A stretch of 64,000 nt of DNA from Methylohalomonas lacus (GCF_024808875.1 NZ_JANUCT010000003.1:124001-188000), one strand, 5' to 3'. Positions 31,543-40,965 are shown, counted from the first letter of the stretch. Notes: a model not told the origin generated them from the letters alone. Translations and numbers: made by a program.

Positions 31543-32562
31543 TCAGCCGCCGGTCATGTTCATGTGGCGGAAGATGACCGGTTTCTCTTGCAGGTTGAAG
31601 TCGTGGCCCTTCGGCTTGATGGCCATGCTGTCGCGGATGGCCTGCTTGACCGGCTCGATGTCGCCGGGATTGGCACGCAGCACGCGCCGCAGATCGACCG
31701 AGTGTTCCTGGCCCAGACACAGCAGCAGCCGACCCTCGCAGGTCAGGCGCACGCGGTTGCAGGTATCGCAGAAGTTGTGACTGTGCGGCGAGATGAAGCC
31801 GACCCGGGTGCCGGTCTCGGCCAGCTGAAAATACTTCGACGGTCCGCCGGTGGTTTCGGTCGTCGGCAGCAGGGTGAAGGTTTCCTCGAGATCGGCCCGG
31901 ATCTGGTCGCTGGAGTAGTAGGCCTCGTAGCGATCGTGTTCGCCGATGGCGCCCAGCGGCATTTCCTCGATGAAGCTGAGGTCCATGCCGCGATCGCTGG
32001 CGAAGCGCACCAGGTCGGTAACCTCATCGTGGTTGCGGTTCTTGAGGATGACGGCGTTGATCTTGGTGCGCTCGAAGCCGGCAGCGCGTGCAGCATCAAT
32101 GCCGGCGAGTACTTTGTCCAGTTCGCCGACGCGGGTCAGGCGGCGGAAGCGTTCCGGATCGAGCGAATCAAGACTGATGTTCAGGCGCTTCATGCCGGCG
32201 GCTTTCAGCTGCTCGGCGTAGCGCGGCAGCTGTGAGCCGTTCGTGGTCATGACCAGTTCGCCGAGACCGGGCAGGGCGCCGATCTGCTCGAACAGTTGCA
32301 TGACGTTGCGCCGCACCAGCGGCTCGCCGCCGGTGATGCGGATCTTGCTGACGCCGAGCTCGGTAAAGGCGCGGGCCACGGTCGCCAGTTCCTCCAGCGT
32401 CAGCAGCTGTTCGCGCGGCACGAATTCCATGTCCTCGTCCATGCAGTAGACGCAACGGAAATCGCACCGGTCGGTGACCGAAATGCGGACGTAATTGACC
32501 CGGCGGCCGAAGTTGTCGACCAGGATGTCGTTGCTGCTGTCTTGAGTGCTGATGTCCTGCAT
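31543..32562 (-). CDS. moaA: GTP 3',8-cyclase (molybdenum cofactor)
   Basis: The 339-residue radical SAM enzyme rearranges GTP in the first step of Moco synthesis. N-terminal cluster cysteines are C33, C37 and C40 (CDFRCVYC). The substrate-side cluster is [18 protein letters not shown]. The protein ends in the essential GG (MNMTGG). Motif [17 protein letters not shown] lies between. It is followed by fdhD one base after its stop. Confidence 0.96.
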   Translation of the reverse strand: MQDISTQDSSNDILVDNFGRRVNYVRISVTDRCDFRCVYCMDEDMEFVPREQLLTLEELATVARAFTELGVSKIRITGGEPLVRRNVMQLFEQIGALPGLGELVMTTNGSQLPRYAEQLKAAGMKRLNISLDSLDPERFRRLTRVGELDKVLAGIDAARAAGFERTKINAVILKNRNHDEVTDLVRFASDRGMDLSFIEEMPLGAIGEHDRYEAYYSSDQIRADLEETFTLLPTTETTGGPSKYFQLAETGTRVGFISPHSHNFCDTCNRVRLTCEGRLLLCLGQEHSVDLRRVLRANPGDIEPVKQAIRDSMAIKPKGHDFNLQEKPVIFRHMNMTGG

Positions 32563-32656
32563 GGCGGTTCGGATTCTCGTGGGGTTGCCGGTTTCCCGGC
32601 AGAAACCATTTTACGCAGGCGCCTATAGGCGGTCAAAAGCGCCGTGTCAGTTTCAA

Positions 32657-33139
32657 TTATGACACGTTCTCGGGCCAGGCGTTGAACGGCTGGCTGACCA
32701 GGCAGACGTTGTAATAGCGTGGGTCATCGGATACGTCGGCGCCCAGCCAGGGCGGCTGCTCGAATGCCTCGTCGGCAGAACCGAGTTCGATCTCGGCGAC
32801 GATGAGCCCGGCATTGTCGCCATAGAACTCGTCGATTTCCCAGGTATGCTCGCCATACCTGACCATATGTCGGGTTTTTTCGATCAGCGGCTTGTCGGCC
32901 AGGGTGTCGAGCATCTCACGCGCTTCAGCGACCGGAATGGCGTAGTCGTATTCCTGCCGGTGGATACCGAGCGTCGCCGACTTGATGTTCAGGTTGGCGT
33001 CTTCGCCGCTGACGCGGATGCGAATGGAGCACTGCTGACTGTTGCCGAGATAGCCCTGCGCCATGTCAAGGGAACGTTCAACCTGGCCGCGCCAGCGGTC
33101 GTCTTTCAGCAGAAACTTGCGTTCGATTTCTTCAGGCAT
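32657..33139 (-). CDS. CYTH domain protein (triphosphate tunnel metalloenzyme)
   Basis: The 160-residue protein starts with the CYTH signature EIERKFLL and continues with paired Lys/Arg/Glu motifs (SIRIRVSGEDANLNIKSA, WEIDEFYGDNAGLIVAEIELGS) that line the triphosphate tunnel. Bacterial one-domain members hydrolyse tripolyphosphate or nucleoside triphosphates with Mg or Mn. The start at 33139 is set by the motif; upstream frame is not conserved. It stands alone, divergent from the AmpG-like gene with 56 bp between. Confidence 0.92.
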   Translation of the reverse strand: MPEEIERKFLLKDDRWRGQVERSLDMAQGYLGNSQQCSIRIRVSGEDANLNIKSATLGIHRQEYDYAIPVAEAREMLDTLADKPLIEKTRHMVRYGEHTWEIDEFYGDNAGLIVAEIELGSADEAFEQPPWLGADVSDDPRYYNVCLVSQPFNAWPENVS

Positions 33140-33195
33140 TCGACGATGGTAATCAGATTGCTGATGACAGACAATCCGGCGTTTGATTCGAGTGT

Positions 33196-34467
33196 ATGCC
33201 GACAATGATGGAACGATTGTTTGCCGACAGGCGCCAGTGGTGTAACCGGCGCCTGTTCGTGACACTGTTGCTGGGCTTTTCCTCGGGCCTGCCGCTGGCG
33301 CTGTCCGGCGGCACGTTGCAGGCGTGGTTTGCCGACGTCGATGTGGATATTCGCGCGATCGGTTTCGTCTCGCTGATGGGGCTGCCTTACGCACTCAAGT
33401 TTCTCTGGTCGCCGTTGATGGACCGGTTCGTGCCGCCGATAGCCGGCCGGCGGCGTGGCTGGCTGTTCATCTGCCAGTTCCTGTTGCTGGCCACGATTGT
33501 CATGCTCGGTAGCCTGACGCCGGCCGAACACCTGCAGCCGATGCTCTGGCTGGCGCTGTTACTGGCATTCTTTTCGGCATCGCAGGACATTGCCGTCGAC
33601 GCCTATCGCACCGACCTGCTGGAGGTACCGGAACGCGGCCTGGGCGCGGCGCTGTCGGTGGCCGGTTATCGGTTGGCGCTGCTGTGCGCCGGCGCCGGCG
33701 CCCTGATCATGGCGGATCAAATCGGCTGGCAGCAGACCTACTGGCTGCTCGCCGGCCTGCTCGGTCTCGGTCTGCTGGCCACCTGGCTGGGGCCGACACC
33801 GACCTTCGAGGCCGCCGCACCGCGCAGCCTGCGCGCTGCCGTCGTCGAGCCGTTTCGTGATTTTCTCAACCGGCGTGCCGCCATCGTCCTGCTGGTATTC
33901 ATCGTGCTGTACAAATTCGGTGACGCCTTTGCCGGCACATTGACGACGGCATTCCTGATTCAGGGCCTGGGGTTCTCCACCACCGATGTCGGCGTGGTCG
34001 GCAAGGGCTTCGGCCTGGTGGCAACGCTCGGCGGCGCGCTGTTTGGCGGCCTGCTCATGTACCGCCTGCGCCTGTTCCGTGCCCTGCTACTGTTTGGCGT
34101 GCTGCAGGCGCTGACCAATCTCAGTTTCGTTGGCCTGGCCGAACTGGGTGCGGACACTGCCTGGACCTACTGGGCCATGGTCGGCGCGGTGGGGCTGGAA
34201 AACCTGGCTGGCGGCATGGGTACGGCGGCATTCGTCGCGCTGCTGATGGCGTTGTGCAACCATCACTATACGGCGACACAGTACGCGCTCTTGTCGGCGC
34301 TGTCGGCGGTCGCCCGGGTCATCGTCGGCCCACCGGCCGGCGAACTGGTGCATCAGATTGGCTGGGCACCGTTCTTCCTGCTGACCTTCCTGCTGGCGCT
34401 GCCGGGCCTGTGGCTGCTGCTGCGCCTGCGCCCGGTGATCGAGCAGGCGGACCGCGATCAGGGCTGA
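33196..34467 (+). CDS. AmpG-like MFS permease
   Basis: The 423-residue inner-membrane protein has about 12 predicted helices and the AmpG pattern: LLLGFSSGLPLALSGGTLQAWFADVDVDIRAIGFVSLMGLPYALKFLWSPLMDRF near the N-terminus and FFSASQDIAVDAYRTDLL in the fourth helix region. AmpG imports anhydromuropeptides for cell-wall recycling; some relatives take up other solutes. The start is ATG 33196, with ATG 33205 as an alternative. No other recycling gene is nearby. Confidence 0.87.
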   Translation: MPTMMERLFADRRQWCNRRLFVTLLLGFSSGLPLALSGGTLQAWFADVDVDIRAIGFVSLMGLPYALKFLWSPLMDRFVPPIAGRRRGWLFICQFLLLATIVMLGSLTPAEHLQPMLWLALLLAFFSASQDIAVDAYRTDLLEVPERGLGAALSVAGYRLALLCAGAGALIMADQIGWQQTYWLLAGLLGLGLLATWLGPTPTFEAAAPRSLRAAVVEPFRDFLNRRAAIVLLVFIVLYKFGDAFAGTLTTAFLIQGLGFSTTDVGVVGKGFGLVATLGGALFGGLLMYRLRLFRALLLFGVLQALTNLSFVGLAELGADTAWTYWAMVGAVGLENLAGGMGTAAFVALLMALCNHHYTATQYALLSALSAVARVIVGPPAGELVHQIGWAPFFLLTFLLALPGLWLLLRLRPVIEQADRDQG

Positions 34468-34472
34468 CAGGC

Positions 34473-34922
34473 CTAAAAGCCGCCGACACCATGGCGGGTG
34501 CGCCGGCGCTCGTCGTAGCGGCCGTCACGGTAACCATGGCGGTAACCATGCTTGTAGCTGTAACGCTTGGCGCGGTCATGGTAGTAGCTGTGCGACCGGC
34601 CGTAACCGCTATGGCCATAATAATGGCCTGATGGGTACGCTTTCCTGTAGCCGTACGATTTGCCGTAATAATGCGACTTCGGCGCCTTGTAGTGGCGATA
34701 GTGTTTGCCCCGGTAATGGCCACCGCTGCCGTAGCTGAGCGCGAAGCCGGGCCGGGTCCGGTAATTGTGGTGATAGCCGTGGCCACCATGGCCGCTGCTT
34801 ATGAATAGCTTGATGTCACCGGCGCTCGCCGGGGTGCTGATGGCCATGAGCGGCAACAGGCCGGCCGCCAGCATCACGTACTTGCCGGGCAGTCCACGCA
34901 GTAATGAGCCGATTGTTTGCAT
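34473..34922 (-). CDS. Exported His/Tyr/Gly-rich protein
   Basis: The 149-residue protein has a probable signal peptide ending in ISTPASA, followed by about 110 residues dominated by His, Tyr, Gly, Arg and Lys, with repeated YGHSGYG-, YHHNY- and YRHGYRDGRYDERR-like pieces. I do not recognise a folded domain. Such composition could bind metals or the cell surface, but this is a guess. Related short GYR-rich exported proteins are widespread in proteobacteria without known function. It converges on the AmpG-like gene with 5 bp between. Confidence 0.7.
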   Translation of the reverse strand: MQTIGSLLRGLPGKYVMLAAGLLPLMAISTPASAGDIKLFISSGHGGHGYHHNYRTRPGFALSYGSGGHYRGKHYRHYKAPKSHYYGKSYGYRKAYPSGHYYGHSGYGRSHSYYHDRAKRYSYKHGYRHGYRDGRYDERRRTRHGVGGF

Positions 34923-34988
34923 ATCGCTTTCCTCATTCAGAGACTGATACGCTAAGTATGACTCAAGGGTCCTGACAGGGTTGCCGAA

Positions 34989-35264
34989 ATGACCGCACCG
35001 CGGGTAGAAATCACATTCTGTTCACAATGTCGCTTCCAGCTGCGCGCCGGCTGGCTGGCGCAGGAATTGCTAATGACCTTCGGCGACGATCTCGGCGAGG
35101 TGGCACTGAAACCCGGGCATGGCGGTATTTTCGAGGTGCGGCTGGGGGACGAACTGATTTTTTCACGGCGCGAGTCGGGGCGTTTTCCCGAATCCAAGGA
35201 ACTCAAGCAGTTGATCCGCGATCGTATCGACCCGCAGCGCGATCTGGGGCATAGCGACAGGTGA
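34989..35264 (+). CDS. SelT/SelW/SelH (Rdx) family protein, cysteine form
   Basis: The 91-residue thioredoxin-fold protein has the redox motif C11-SQ-C14 right after the first strand (VEITFCSQCRFQLRAGWLAQELL), and GGIFEVRLGDELIFSRRESGRFPESKELKQLIRD at the C-terminus. In selenoprotein members the second Cys is selenocysteine; here it is an ordinary Cys codon. The family is thought to act in thiol redox control, but the partner is unknown. It is divergent from the His/Tyr-rich gene. Confidence 0.92.
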   Translation: MTAPRVEITFCSQCRFQLRAGWLAQELLMTFGDDLGEVALKPGHGGIFEVRLGDELIFSRRESGRFPESKELKQLIRDRIDPQRDLGHSDR

Positions 35265-35418
35265 GTAGCTGGCTGGTTGGTAGATGGTAACTGGTTAATA
35301 GCGATTGGTGATCAGTAGGGGCGGCGACCTGCCGCGAACAGCTCCGGTTAACGGGTTATTGATGTTTGATTGCTCCTTGGCACTGAAACAGGGCCGGTCA
35401 CGCTATTCTCAATCACCA
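35262..35418. repeat. Intergenic spacer of the GGTGATTGG family
   Basis: The left part carries ACTGGTTAATAGCGATTGGTGAT, broken repeats of TGGNNGGTAG, and the GGCGACCTGCCGCGAA motif also found near 22.25 kb. The right end (35396-35418) carries GGTCACGCTATTCTCAATC plus ACCA, matching 2183-2204. There is no gene. It separates the SelW-like gene from the converging cbpM. Confidence 0.65.
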
Positions 35419-35421
35419 GAA

Positions 35422-35721
35422 TCACCGCACCCGGCGTCTGAGGCTTTCCAGTTCTTCCAGCAGCTCAATGGCCAGCGCGATGCCGGGCATGTTGACGTCG
35501 AGATCGCGCTGCAGGCGGGCGGCGGTGCGTACCCGGCGTACGCAACTTCCACTGAAAACCCAGTGACTGGCACGCACGTCGGCGGGTTCGAGTACACCTT
35601 CCTCGACCAGTTCGATGATCAGCGTGGTCTGCGCGCCGCAGAGTTGTGACAGTTCGTCCAGGCTCAGGCGGCGTTCGTCGTCAAATACATCAGCCTGCAG
35701 AATGTCGTCATCGTGGTTCAT
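35422..35721 (-). CDS. cbpM: Chaperone modulatory protein
   Basis: The 99-residue MerR-like protein matches CbpM, which binds the J-domain of CbpA and blocks its co-chaperone and DNA-binding activity. It has SLDELSQLCGAQTTLIIELVEEGVLEP and RRVRTAARLQRDLDVNMPGIALAIELLEELESLR, as in the family. Its ATG overlaps the cbpA stop (ATGA), so the two are made together. Confidence 0.9.
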   Translation of the reverse strand: MNHDDDILQADVFDDERRLSLDELSQLCGAQTTLIIELVEEGVLEPADVRASHWVFSGSCVRRVRTAARLQRDLDVNMPGIALAIELLEELESLRRRVR

Positions 35722-36659
35722 TTTGAACCTCCCGTGCGCTGCTTGCGGGGATCGAAAGCCGTCTGGTCGCGCATCTGTTCGTACAATTGTCTTACGGTAT
35801 CGCTGTTGGCCGGCGGCGTCACGATCCTGAGTCTGACAATCTGGTCGCCGGCCGGCTTGCCCGGCAGGCCGCGACCTTTCAGGCGCATCTGCTTGTCGGT
35901 CTGTGACCCGGCCGGAATACTCAGGTTGACCTGACCGCCGAGAGTCGGCACCGGCACCTTGCCGCCGAGGGCAGCTTCCCACGGCGCGATAGGCAGATCC
36001 AGGTGGATGTCACGGCCGTCGACCTGGAATTGTGGATGCGGCTCGAATTCGACTTCCAGCAGCAGATCACCGGCCTGGCCGCCGCCGAATCCCTGACCAC
36101 CCTGGCCGCGCAGACGGATATGCTGGCCGGCGGTGACGCCCGCGGGGATGCGCACCTTGAGTTCGCGCGGTTGCTGGCGTACGCGCCCCTGGTCGTCGGT
36201 TTCGGGTACGTTCAGCGTGATGCTGCGAGTGGCGCCGTGATAGGCATCCTCGAGACTAATGCGCAGTCGCGCGCGCTGGTCCTGGCCGCGAAACTTCGCC
36301 GAGCGGCCCTGCTGGCGGCCGCCACCGAACAGACTTTCGAAAAAATCGCTGAAGTCGCCGCCACCGAGGTCGGCATCGCTGAAGTGCCATTCCTGGCGCT
36401 GGTTTTCCCAGCCCGGCGGCGGCCGGAAGTCCTGACCGCCCTGCCAGTCATTACCCATTTGATCATAGGCCTGGCGTTTGTCCGGGTCCTTGAGCACCTC
36501 GTAGGCTTCCTGGACTTCCTTGAAACGATCCTCGGCGTCTGCTTCCGTGCTGACGTCGGGGTGATACTTGCGCGCCAGCTTGCGGTAAGCGCGCTTGATG
36601 GTGTCGGCATCGGCGTCACGATCGACGCCGAGGATCTTGTAATAGTCCTTGTATTCCAT
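35718..36659 (-). CDS. cbpA: Curved DNA-binding protein, DnaJ-type co-chaperone
   Basis: The 313-residue protein has an N-terminal J-domain (KDYYKILGVDRDADADTIKRAYRKLARKYHPDVS, with the HPD motif) and a Gly/Phe-rich linker (DLGGGDFSDFFESLFGGGRQQG). Two CTD substrate-binding domains follow, but the DnaJ zinc-finger is missing. It stimulates DnaK and, in E. coli, binds curved DNA in stationary phase. It is co-translated with the inhibitor gene cbpM. Confidence 0.94.
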   Translation of the reverse strand: MEYKDYYKILGVDRDADADTIKRAYRKLARKYHPDVSTEADAEDRFKEVQEAYEVLKDPDKRQAYDQMGNDWQGGQDFRPPPGWENQRQEWHFSDADLGGGDFSDFFESLFGGGRQQGRSAKFRGQDQRARLRISLEDAYHGATRSITLNVPETDDQGRVRQQPRELKVRIPAGVTAGQHIRLRGQGGQGFGGGQAGDLLLEVEFEPHPQFQVDGRDIHLDLPIAPWEAALGGKVPVPTLGGQVNLSIPAGSQTDKQMRLKGRGLPGKPAGDQIVRLRIVTPPANSDTVRQLYEQMRDQTAFDPRKQRTGGSK

Positions 36660-36783
36660 ATTCCACGTCGCTCGTGAAGAGTATCTCGTTGATGGGATTC
36701 ACGGCTGCCCGCAATTATCAACGAAATGGGGACAGTGTAGTGAATTTCAATCTGCTGTTGGAGGCCGGCGCAATGCCGGTCCC

Positions 36784-38424
36784 TCAGGCCGTCTGTGCGG
36801 CAGAGCTACGACGGGGCGGCGTCAGCACGGTGTCCCGGGGTGGCTGGCTGCTGTCCGGCAGCGGGTAGTCGGTGATGTAGTGCAGGCCGCGACTTTCGCG
36901 CCGGGCGAGCGCGCTGTGGATGATCATGTCGGCCACCGCGCAGATGTTGCGCAGTTCGATCAGATCGTTGGTCAGGCGGAAATTGCTGTAGTACTCGTGG
37001 ATTTCGTTTTGCAGCAACTGGATGCGGTGCTGGGCGCGCTGCAGGCGCTTGGTGGTACGGACGATGCCAACGTAGTCCCACATGAAGCGTCGGATTTCGT
37101 CCCAGTTGTGCGAGACCACCACCTCCTCGTCGGAATCGGTGATCAGGCTTTCGTCCCAGTCGGGCAGGGCCGGTGCCGATGCGCCGGTATCGATCTGGCT
37201 GACGATATCCTGGTAGGCGGCATGGGCGAATACGACGCATTCCAGCAGCGAGTTGCTGGCCATGCGATTGGCGCCGTGCAGACCGGTGCTGGAGGCCTCG
37301 CCGATTGCGTACAGGCCGGCCAGGTCGGTGTGGCCGGCCGTGTCGACGACGACGCCGCCACACAGGTAGTGTGCCGCCGGCACCACGGGAATGGGATCGG
37401 CGGTCATGTCGATGCCGTATTTGAGGCAGGTTGCCTGGATCGACGGGAAGTGTTCATGGATGAATTCGGCCGGCTTGTGGCTGATGTCGAGATAGACGCA
37501 ATCGAGGCCGAGCCGCTTCATCTCGTGGTCGATGGCGCGGGCGACGATGTCGCGCGGTGCCAGTTCGGCGCGCTCGTCGAACCGGGCCATGAATGGTTCG
37601 CCGTCGGGCAGGCGCAGAATGCCGCCTTCACCGCGGATCGCCTCGGTAATCAGGTAGGATTTCGCCTGCGGGTGGTACAGGCAGGTTGGGTGGAACTGGA
37701 CGAATTCCATGTTCGCCACCCGGCAGCCGGCACGCCAGGCCATGGCGATGCCGTCGCCGGTACTGACGTCCGGGTTGCTGGTGTAAAGATAGACCTTGCC
37801 GGCGCCGCCGGAGGCGAGCACCACCGCGCCCGCGCCAAAGACCTCGACCTGGCCGCTCGCCTGGCTGTAGACGTAGGCGCCGAGGCAGCGATCCGCGGCC
37901 GGATCAGCGGCATGGCCGGTCTTGGTAGCGGTGATCAGGTCGACCGCGGTGTGATATTCGAACAGGTCGATGGCCGGATGCGCCCGCACCCGGCCCTCCA
38001 GGGTTGTCTCGATAGCGCGACCGGTGGCATCGGCGGCATGGATGATGCGCCGGTGGCTGTGGCCGCCCTCGCGGTTCAGGTGATAGTCGCTATGGCCGTC
38101 GGCGGTTTCGACCCTGGTGAAGGCGACGCCGAGCTCGATCAACCAGTCAATGCTGCGCGGACCCTGTTCGACCACGAAGCGCACGACATCCTCGCGGCAC
38201 AGCCCGGCGCCGGCGATCAGCGTGTCATTGACATGGGATTCGACCGAATCCTGGGTGTCCAGAACCGCCGAGACGCCGCCCTGGGCGTAAAAGGTGGCGC
38301 CCTCGGTCAACGGCCCCTTGGACAATACCGCCACGCGCGCATGGTCGGCCAGCTGTAGCGCCAATGACAGGCCGGAGGCGCCGCTGCCGATGATGAGGAC
38401 ATCGTGATGGTATTGCTGTGGCAT
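36784..38424 (-). CDS. nadB: L-aspartate oxidase
   Basis: The 546-residue flavoprotein oxidises L-aspartate to iminoaspartate, the first step of NAD synthesis. It has the FAD motif [60 protein letters not shown]-like substrate loop ([11 protein letters not shown]) and [22 protein letters not shown]. Length is normal. It is divergent from rpoE, the arrangement seen in Pseudomonas and E. coli. A promoter lies almost at its start codon (38436-38464). Confidence 0.95.
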   Translation of the reverse strand: MPQQYHHDVLIIGSGASGLSLALQLADHARVAVLSKGPLTEGATFYAQGGVSAVLDTQDSVESHVNDTLIAGAGLCREDVVRFVVEQGPRSIDWLIELGVAFTRVETADGHSDYHLNREGGHSHRRIIHAADATGRAIETTLEGRVRAHPAIDLFEYHTAVDLITATKTGHAADPAADRCLGAYVYSQASGQVEVFGAGAVVLASGGAGKVYLYTSNPDVSTGDGIAMAWRAGCRVANMEFVQFHPTCLYHPQAKSYLITEAIRGEGGILRLPDGEPFMARFDERAELAPRDIVARAIDHEMKRLGLDCVYLDISHKPAEFIHEHFPSIQATCLKYGIDMTADPIPVVPAAHYLCGGVVVDTAGHTDLAGLYAIGEASSTGLHGANRMASNSLLECVVFAHAAYQDIVSQIDTGASAPALPDWDESLITDSDEEVVVSHNWDEIRRFMWDYVGIVRTTKRLQRAQHRIQLLQNEIHEYYSNFRLTNDLIELRNICAVADMIIHSALARRESRGLHYITDYPLPDSSQPPRDTVLTPPRRSSAAQTA

Positions 38425-38435
38425 AAGCGGGAACT

Positions 38436-38464
38436 GTTATAATCGTCGGGAATTGTCAGAACAA
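38436..38464 (-). promoter_or_regulatory. Candidate sigma-70 promoter of nadB
   Basis: On the minus strand TTGTTC (38464-38459), 17 bp, then TATAAC (38441-38436). The expected start of transcription is about 5 bases from the nadB ATG, and no Shine-Dalgarno sequence is visible, so the message would be nearly leaderless. Confidence 0.5.
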
Positions 38465-38670
38465 TTTTGAATATTGCATTGTAAGCCCTGAATCTCGCCA
38501 GAAGCATGGTTTTCGCAGCTTCGAAAATCCGGCAGGCGATTCAGTTCAACCCATCCAGCTGAACGGCATGACTCGGTCACCGCTGCACGCGGGTGGCCTG
38601 ATGCGGCAAGAATTCAGGCCGTCCATGGTGATTGTAACAGCAAGAAGAATCTTATAGGGGACCGGGCGGA

Positions 38671-39252
38671 ATGACCGCACGCGAATCAGATCAGGAGTTG
38701 GTCGAACGGGTCCAACGGGGCGACAAGCACGCCTTCGACCTCCTGGTTACCAAATACCAGCAGCGCATCATCAATCTCGTGGGCCGTTTCGTGCGGAACC
38801 CGAACGATGCCATGGATGTCACACAAGAAGCCTTCCTGAAGGCCTATCGGGCGCTGCCGAAATTCCGGGGTGACAGTGCGTTTTATACCTGGATGTACCG
38901 GATCGCGGTCAATACGGCAAAAAATTACCTGGCCGTACAGTCGCGCCGGCCGCTTGAGGCGGACCAGGACTATGATGAAATTGAACAAATTGACTCCAGC
39001 GGGGTTCTAAGGGACCAAGCGACTCCGGAACACATGCTGTTGCGGGATGAAATCCAGGACACGGTAATTCGTGCCATCGAGGAGTTGCCCGAAGATCTGC
39101 GGACCGCGATAACCCTGCGCGAAATTGAGGGGCTGAGCTATGAAGACATCGCAGAGGTCATGGAATGTCCGATCGGTACCGTGCGATCGCGGATATTCCG
39201 GGCGCGGGAAGCAATCGATAAACAATTAAAACCATTGGTAACAGATGAGTAG
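38671..39252 (+). CDS. rpoE: Envelope-stress sigma factor sigma-E/AlgU
   Basis: The 193-residue ECF sigma factor matches RpoE/AlgU across its length. Region 2 is HAFDLLVTKYQQRIINLVGRFVRNPNDAMDVTQEAFLKAYRALPKFRGDSAFYTWMYRIAVNTAKN, and region 4 includes LPEDLRTAITLREIEGLSYEDIAEVMECPIGTVRSRIFRARE. It is released from RseA when outer-membrane proteins misfold. The order rpoE-rseA-rseB-mucD is classical. I could not find a clear sigma-E-type autoregulated promoter in the 246 bp upstream. Confidence 0.97.
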   Translation: MTARESDQELVERVQRGDKHAFDLLVTKYQQRIINLVGRFVRNPNDAMDVTQEAFLKAYRALPKFRGDSAFYTWMYRIAVNTAKNYLAVQSRRPLEADQDYDEIEQIDSSGVLRDQATPEHMLLRDEIQDTVIRAIEELPEDLRTAITLREIEGLSYEDIAEVMECPIGTVRSRIFRAREAIDKQLKPLVTDE

Positions 39253-39263
39253 GGTGCAACAAA

Positions 39264-39905
39264 GTGAATAAATATGAAGAAATATCTATCTTCATGGACG
39301 GTGAATCCGGGCAGTCGGCCGAAACGGTCCTGAACTCGTTCCGGACGGATCCTGAACTGCTGGCCAGCTGGCGACGCTACCACATGATCGGTGACGCCAT
39401 GCGCGGGCAGCTGGCGAGCGACATGCCGATCCGCGACCTGTCGCAGCGGATTTCGGCTGCCCTGGACGACGAACCCACCGTTCTGAGTCCACAATCGAAT
39501 TCACGCCGCTTCGTCCAAAAGGCGCTGAAACCGGCCGCCGGCATGGCCATCGCTGCTTCCGTGGCGCTGGTTGCCATCGTTGGTTTGCGCGGTCTGGACC
39601 AGGCGACCAGTGTCAGCAGCCCGACGGCGCCAGCCGTAACCGGCGTGTCGGTGAATACCGCGCCGGCGGGGGACAGTTCTTTTGCCAATGACCCGGTGAC
39701 CGGGCCGTGGCAGTCGACGCAGCCGGCGCCGCGTGCGCCGCTGGCGCGTACCGTGTCGACGGATGCCGCGCCGGCCAGCCAGCAGCAGGGCCAGTATGGC
39801 TTCAACAGTTACCTGATCAACCATAATGAGTACCGCGCCAACAGCGGGGTTTCCGGGAGCTTGCCGTACGCGCGCATCGTCGCGCCGAGCTATGGTGATC
39901 GCTAG
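39264..39905 (+). CDS. rseA: Anti-sigma-E factor RseA/MucA
   Basis: The 213-residue inner-membrane protein has an N-terminal sigma-E-binding domain (EEISIFMDGESGQSAETVLNSFRTDPELLASWRRYHMIGDAMRGQL). A single membrane helix follows (AAGMAIAASVALVAIVGL, about residues 93-110), then a periplasmic Pro/Ala/Ser-rich tail that RseB would bind. It starts 12 bp after rpoE. The periplasmic part is weakly conserved, as usual for the family. Confidence 0.93.
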   Translation: MNKYEEISIFMDGESGQSAETVLNSFRTDPELLASWRRYHMIGDAMRGQLASDMPIRDLSQRISAALDDEPTVLSPQSNSRRFVQKALKPAAGMAIAASVALVAIVGLRGLDQATSVSSPTAPAVTGVSVNTAPAGDSSFANDPVTGPWQSTQPAPRAPLARTVSTDAAPASQQQGQYGFNSYLINHNEYRANSGVSGSLPYARIVAPSYGDR

Positions 39906-39909
39906 TCCC

Positions 39910-40884
39910 ATGTGGCAGGGTCTGTGGTTGCTGGGCCTGTGGCTGGTCGTTGTGCCCGCGCTGGCTGAAAACGGGGCAGGCAACAGTGATGCCGAGGCGC
40001 GCCTGCTGCTGGACAAGATGACCGAAGCCGGTCGCACGCTCGACTACGACGGTGTGTTCGTTTACCGGCGCAACCAGCACATGGACGCGATGCGCATCAT
40101 CCACAAGTCGGAAGCGGGCCGGGAACGCGAACGGCTGATCTCGTTAAGCGGCCCGGCCCGCGAGGTCATCCGCAATGACGAGTCGGTGACCTGTATTTTT
40201 CCGGACGACCACTCGGTGCGCGTGGAGCGCAGTCGGCCCTATCAGTTGTTGTCGTCACAGTTCCCGAGCTCAGTGGACAAGCTGTCGGACAGTTACGTGT
40301 TCAGGGTGGCGGGTAGCGGCCGTACCGCTGGACGCGATGCCCGGATCGTCGAGATCGTGCCGCGAGATGATTTCCGTTACGGCTACCGTCTGTGGCTGGA
40401 TGAAAAAAGTCACCTGTTGCTTAAATCGGAGCTGCTCAATGAAGACGGCAGGCCGATAGAGCAATTCATGTTTACCCACCTGGACATTGTTGACAGCATC
40501 CCGGACAGTCTCCTGGAACCGACGATTAACGGGACTGACTACAGCTGGTATGAAAATCCCGATGACAGCCACGAACCGGCCAGCGAAGATGACTGGCAAC
40601 CCGGCTGGTTGCCTGCCGGTTTCAGTGTGACGGATCGCTCGCACGAACTCCTGGCCGACAGTCCGCGCCCGGTACACCATATGGTTGTTTCGGACGGCCT
40701 GGCGCTGGTATCGGTGTTTATCGAACGCCTCAGTGAGCAGGATGCAGCCAGGGTCGGTCCGTCCAAACTCGGCGCCGTCCATGCCTTTGCCCGCAAGACC
40801 GATGATTACCAGATCATGGTCGTCGGTGAAGTACCGGCCATTACGGTACGCAAAGTGGCCGACGCCGTCAGCCAGCAGCCCTGA
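39910..40884 (+). CDS. rseB: Sigma-E regulatory protein RseB/MucB
   Basis: The 324-residue periplasmic protein has a signal peptide (MWQGLWLLGLWLVVVPALA) and the MucB/RseB lipoprotein-like fold. Motifs include LLLDKMTEAGRTLDYDGVFVYRRNQHMDAMRIIHKSEAGRERERLISLSGPAREVIR and a C-terminal domain with YQIMVVGEVPAITVRKVADAV. It binds RseA and senses off-pathway LPS or lipoproteins. The start at 39910 has a GGTGA 9 bp upstream; ATG 39892 is an alternative that overlaps rseA. Confidence 0.93.
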   Translation: MWQGLWLLGLWLVVVPALAENGAGNSDAEARLLLDKMTEAGRTLDYDGVFVYRRNQHMDAMRIIHKSEAGRERERLISLSGPAREVIRNDESVTCIFPDDHSVRVERSRPYQLLSSQFPSSVDKLSDSYVFRVAGSGRTAGRDARIVEIVPRDDFRYGYRLWLDEKSHLLLKSELLNEDGRPIEQFMFTHLDIVDSIPDSLLEPTINGTDYSWYENPDDSHEPASEDDWQPGWLPAGFSVTDRSHELLADSPRPVHHMVVSDGLALVSVFIERLSEQDAARVGPSKLGAVHAFARKTDDYQIMVVGEVPAITVRKVADAVSQQP

Positions 40885-40965
40885 CGCCAATCAGCCGCCG
40901 TTCCGGCTGGTCTTTGCATCAGGGATGCGCCTGCAACGCTATACTTCAATCAGGATGAGTGATTC

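Noticed and set aside
34989-35264. Selenocysteine codon in the SelW-like gene
   Set aside because: The motif is C-x-x-C with ordinary cysteine codons and there is no in-frame TGA.
38425-38670. Sigma-E-type autoregulated promoter before rpoE
   Set aside because: GAACTG near 38431 is not followed at the right distance by a TCTGA-like -10; no convincing pair was found.
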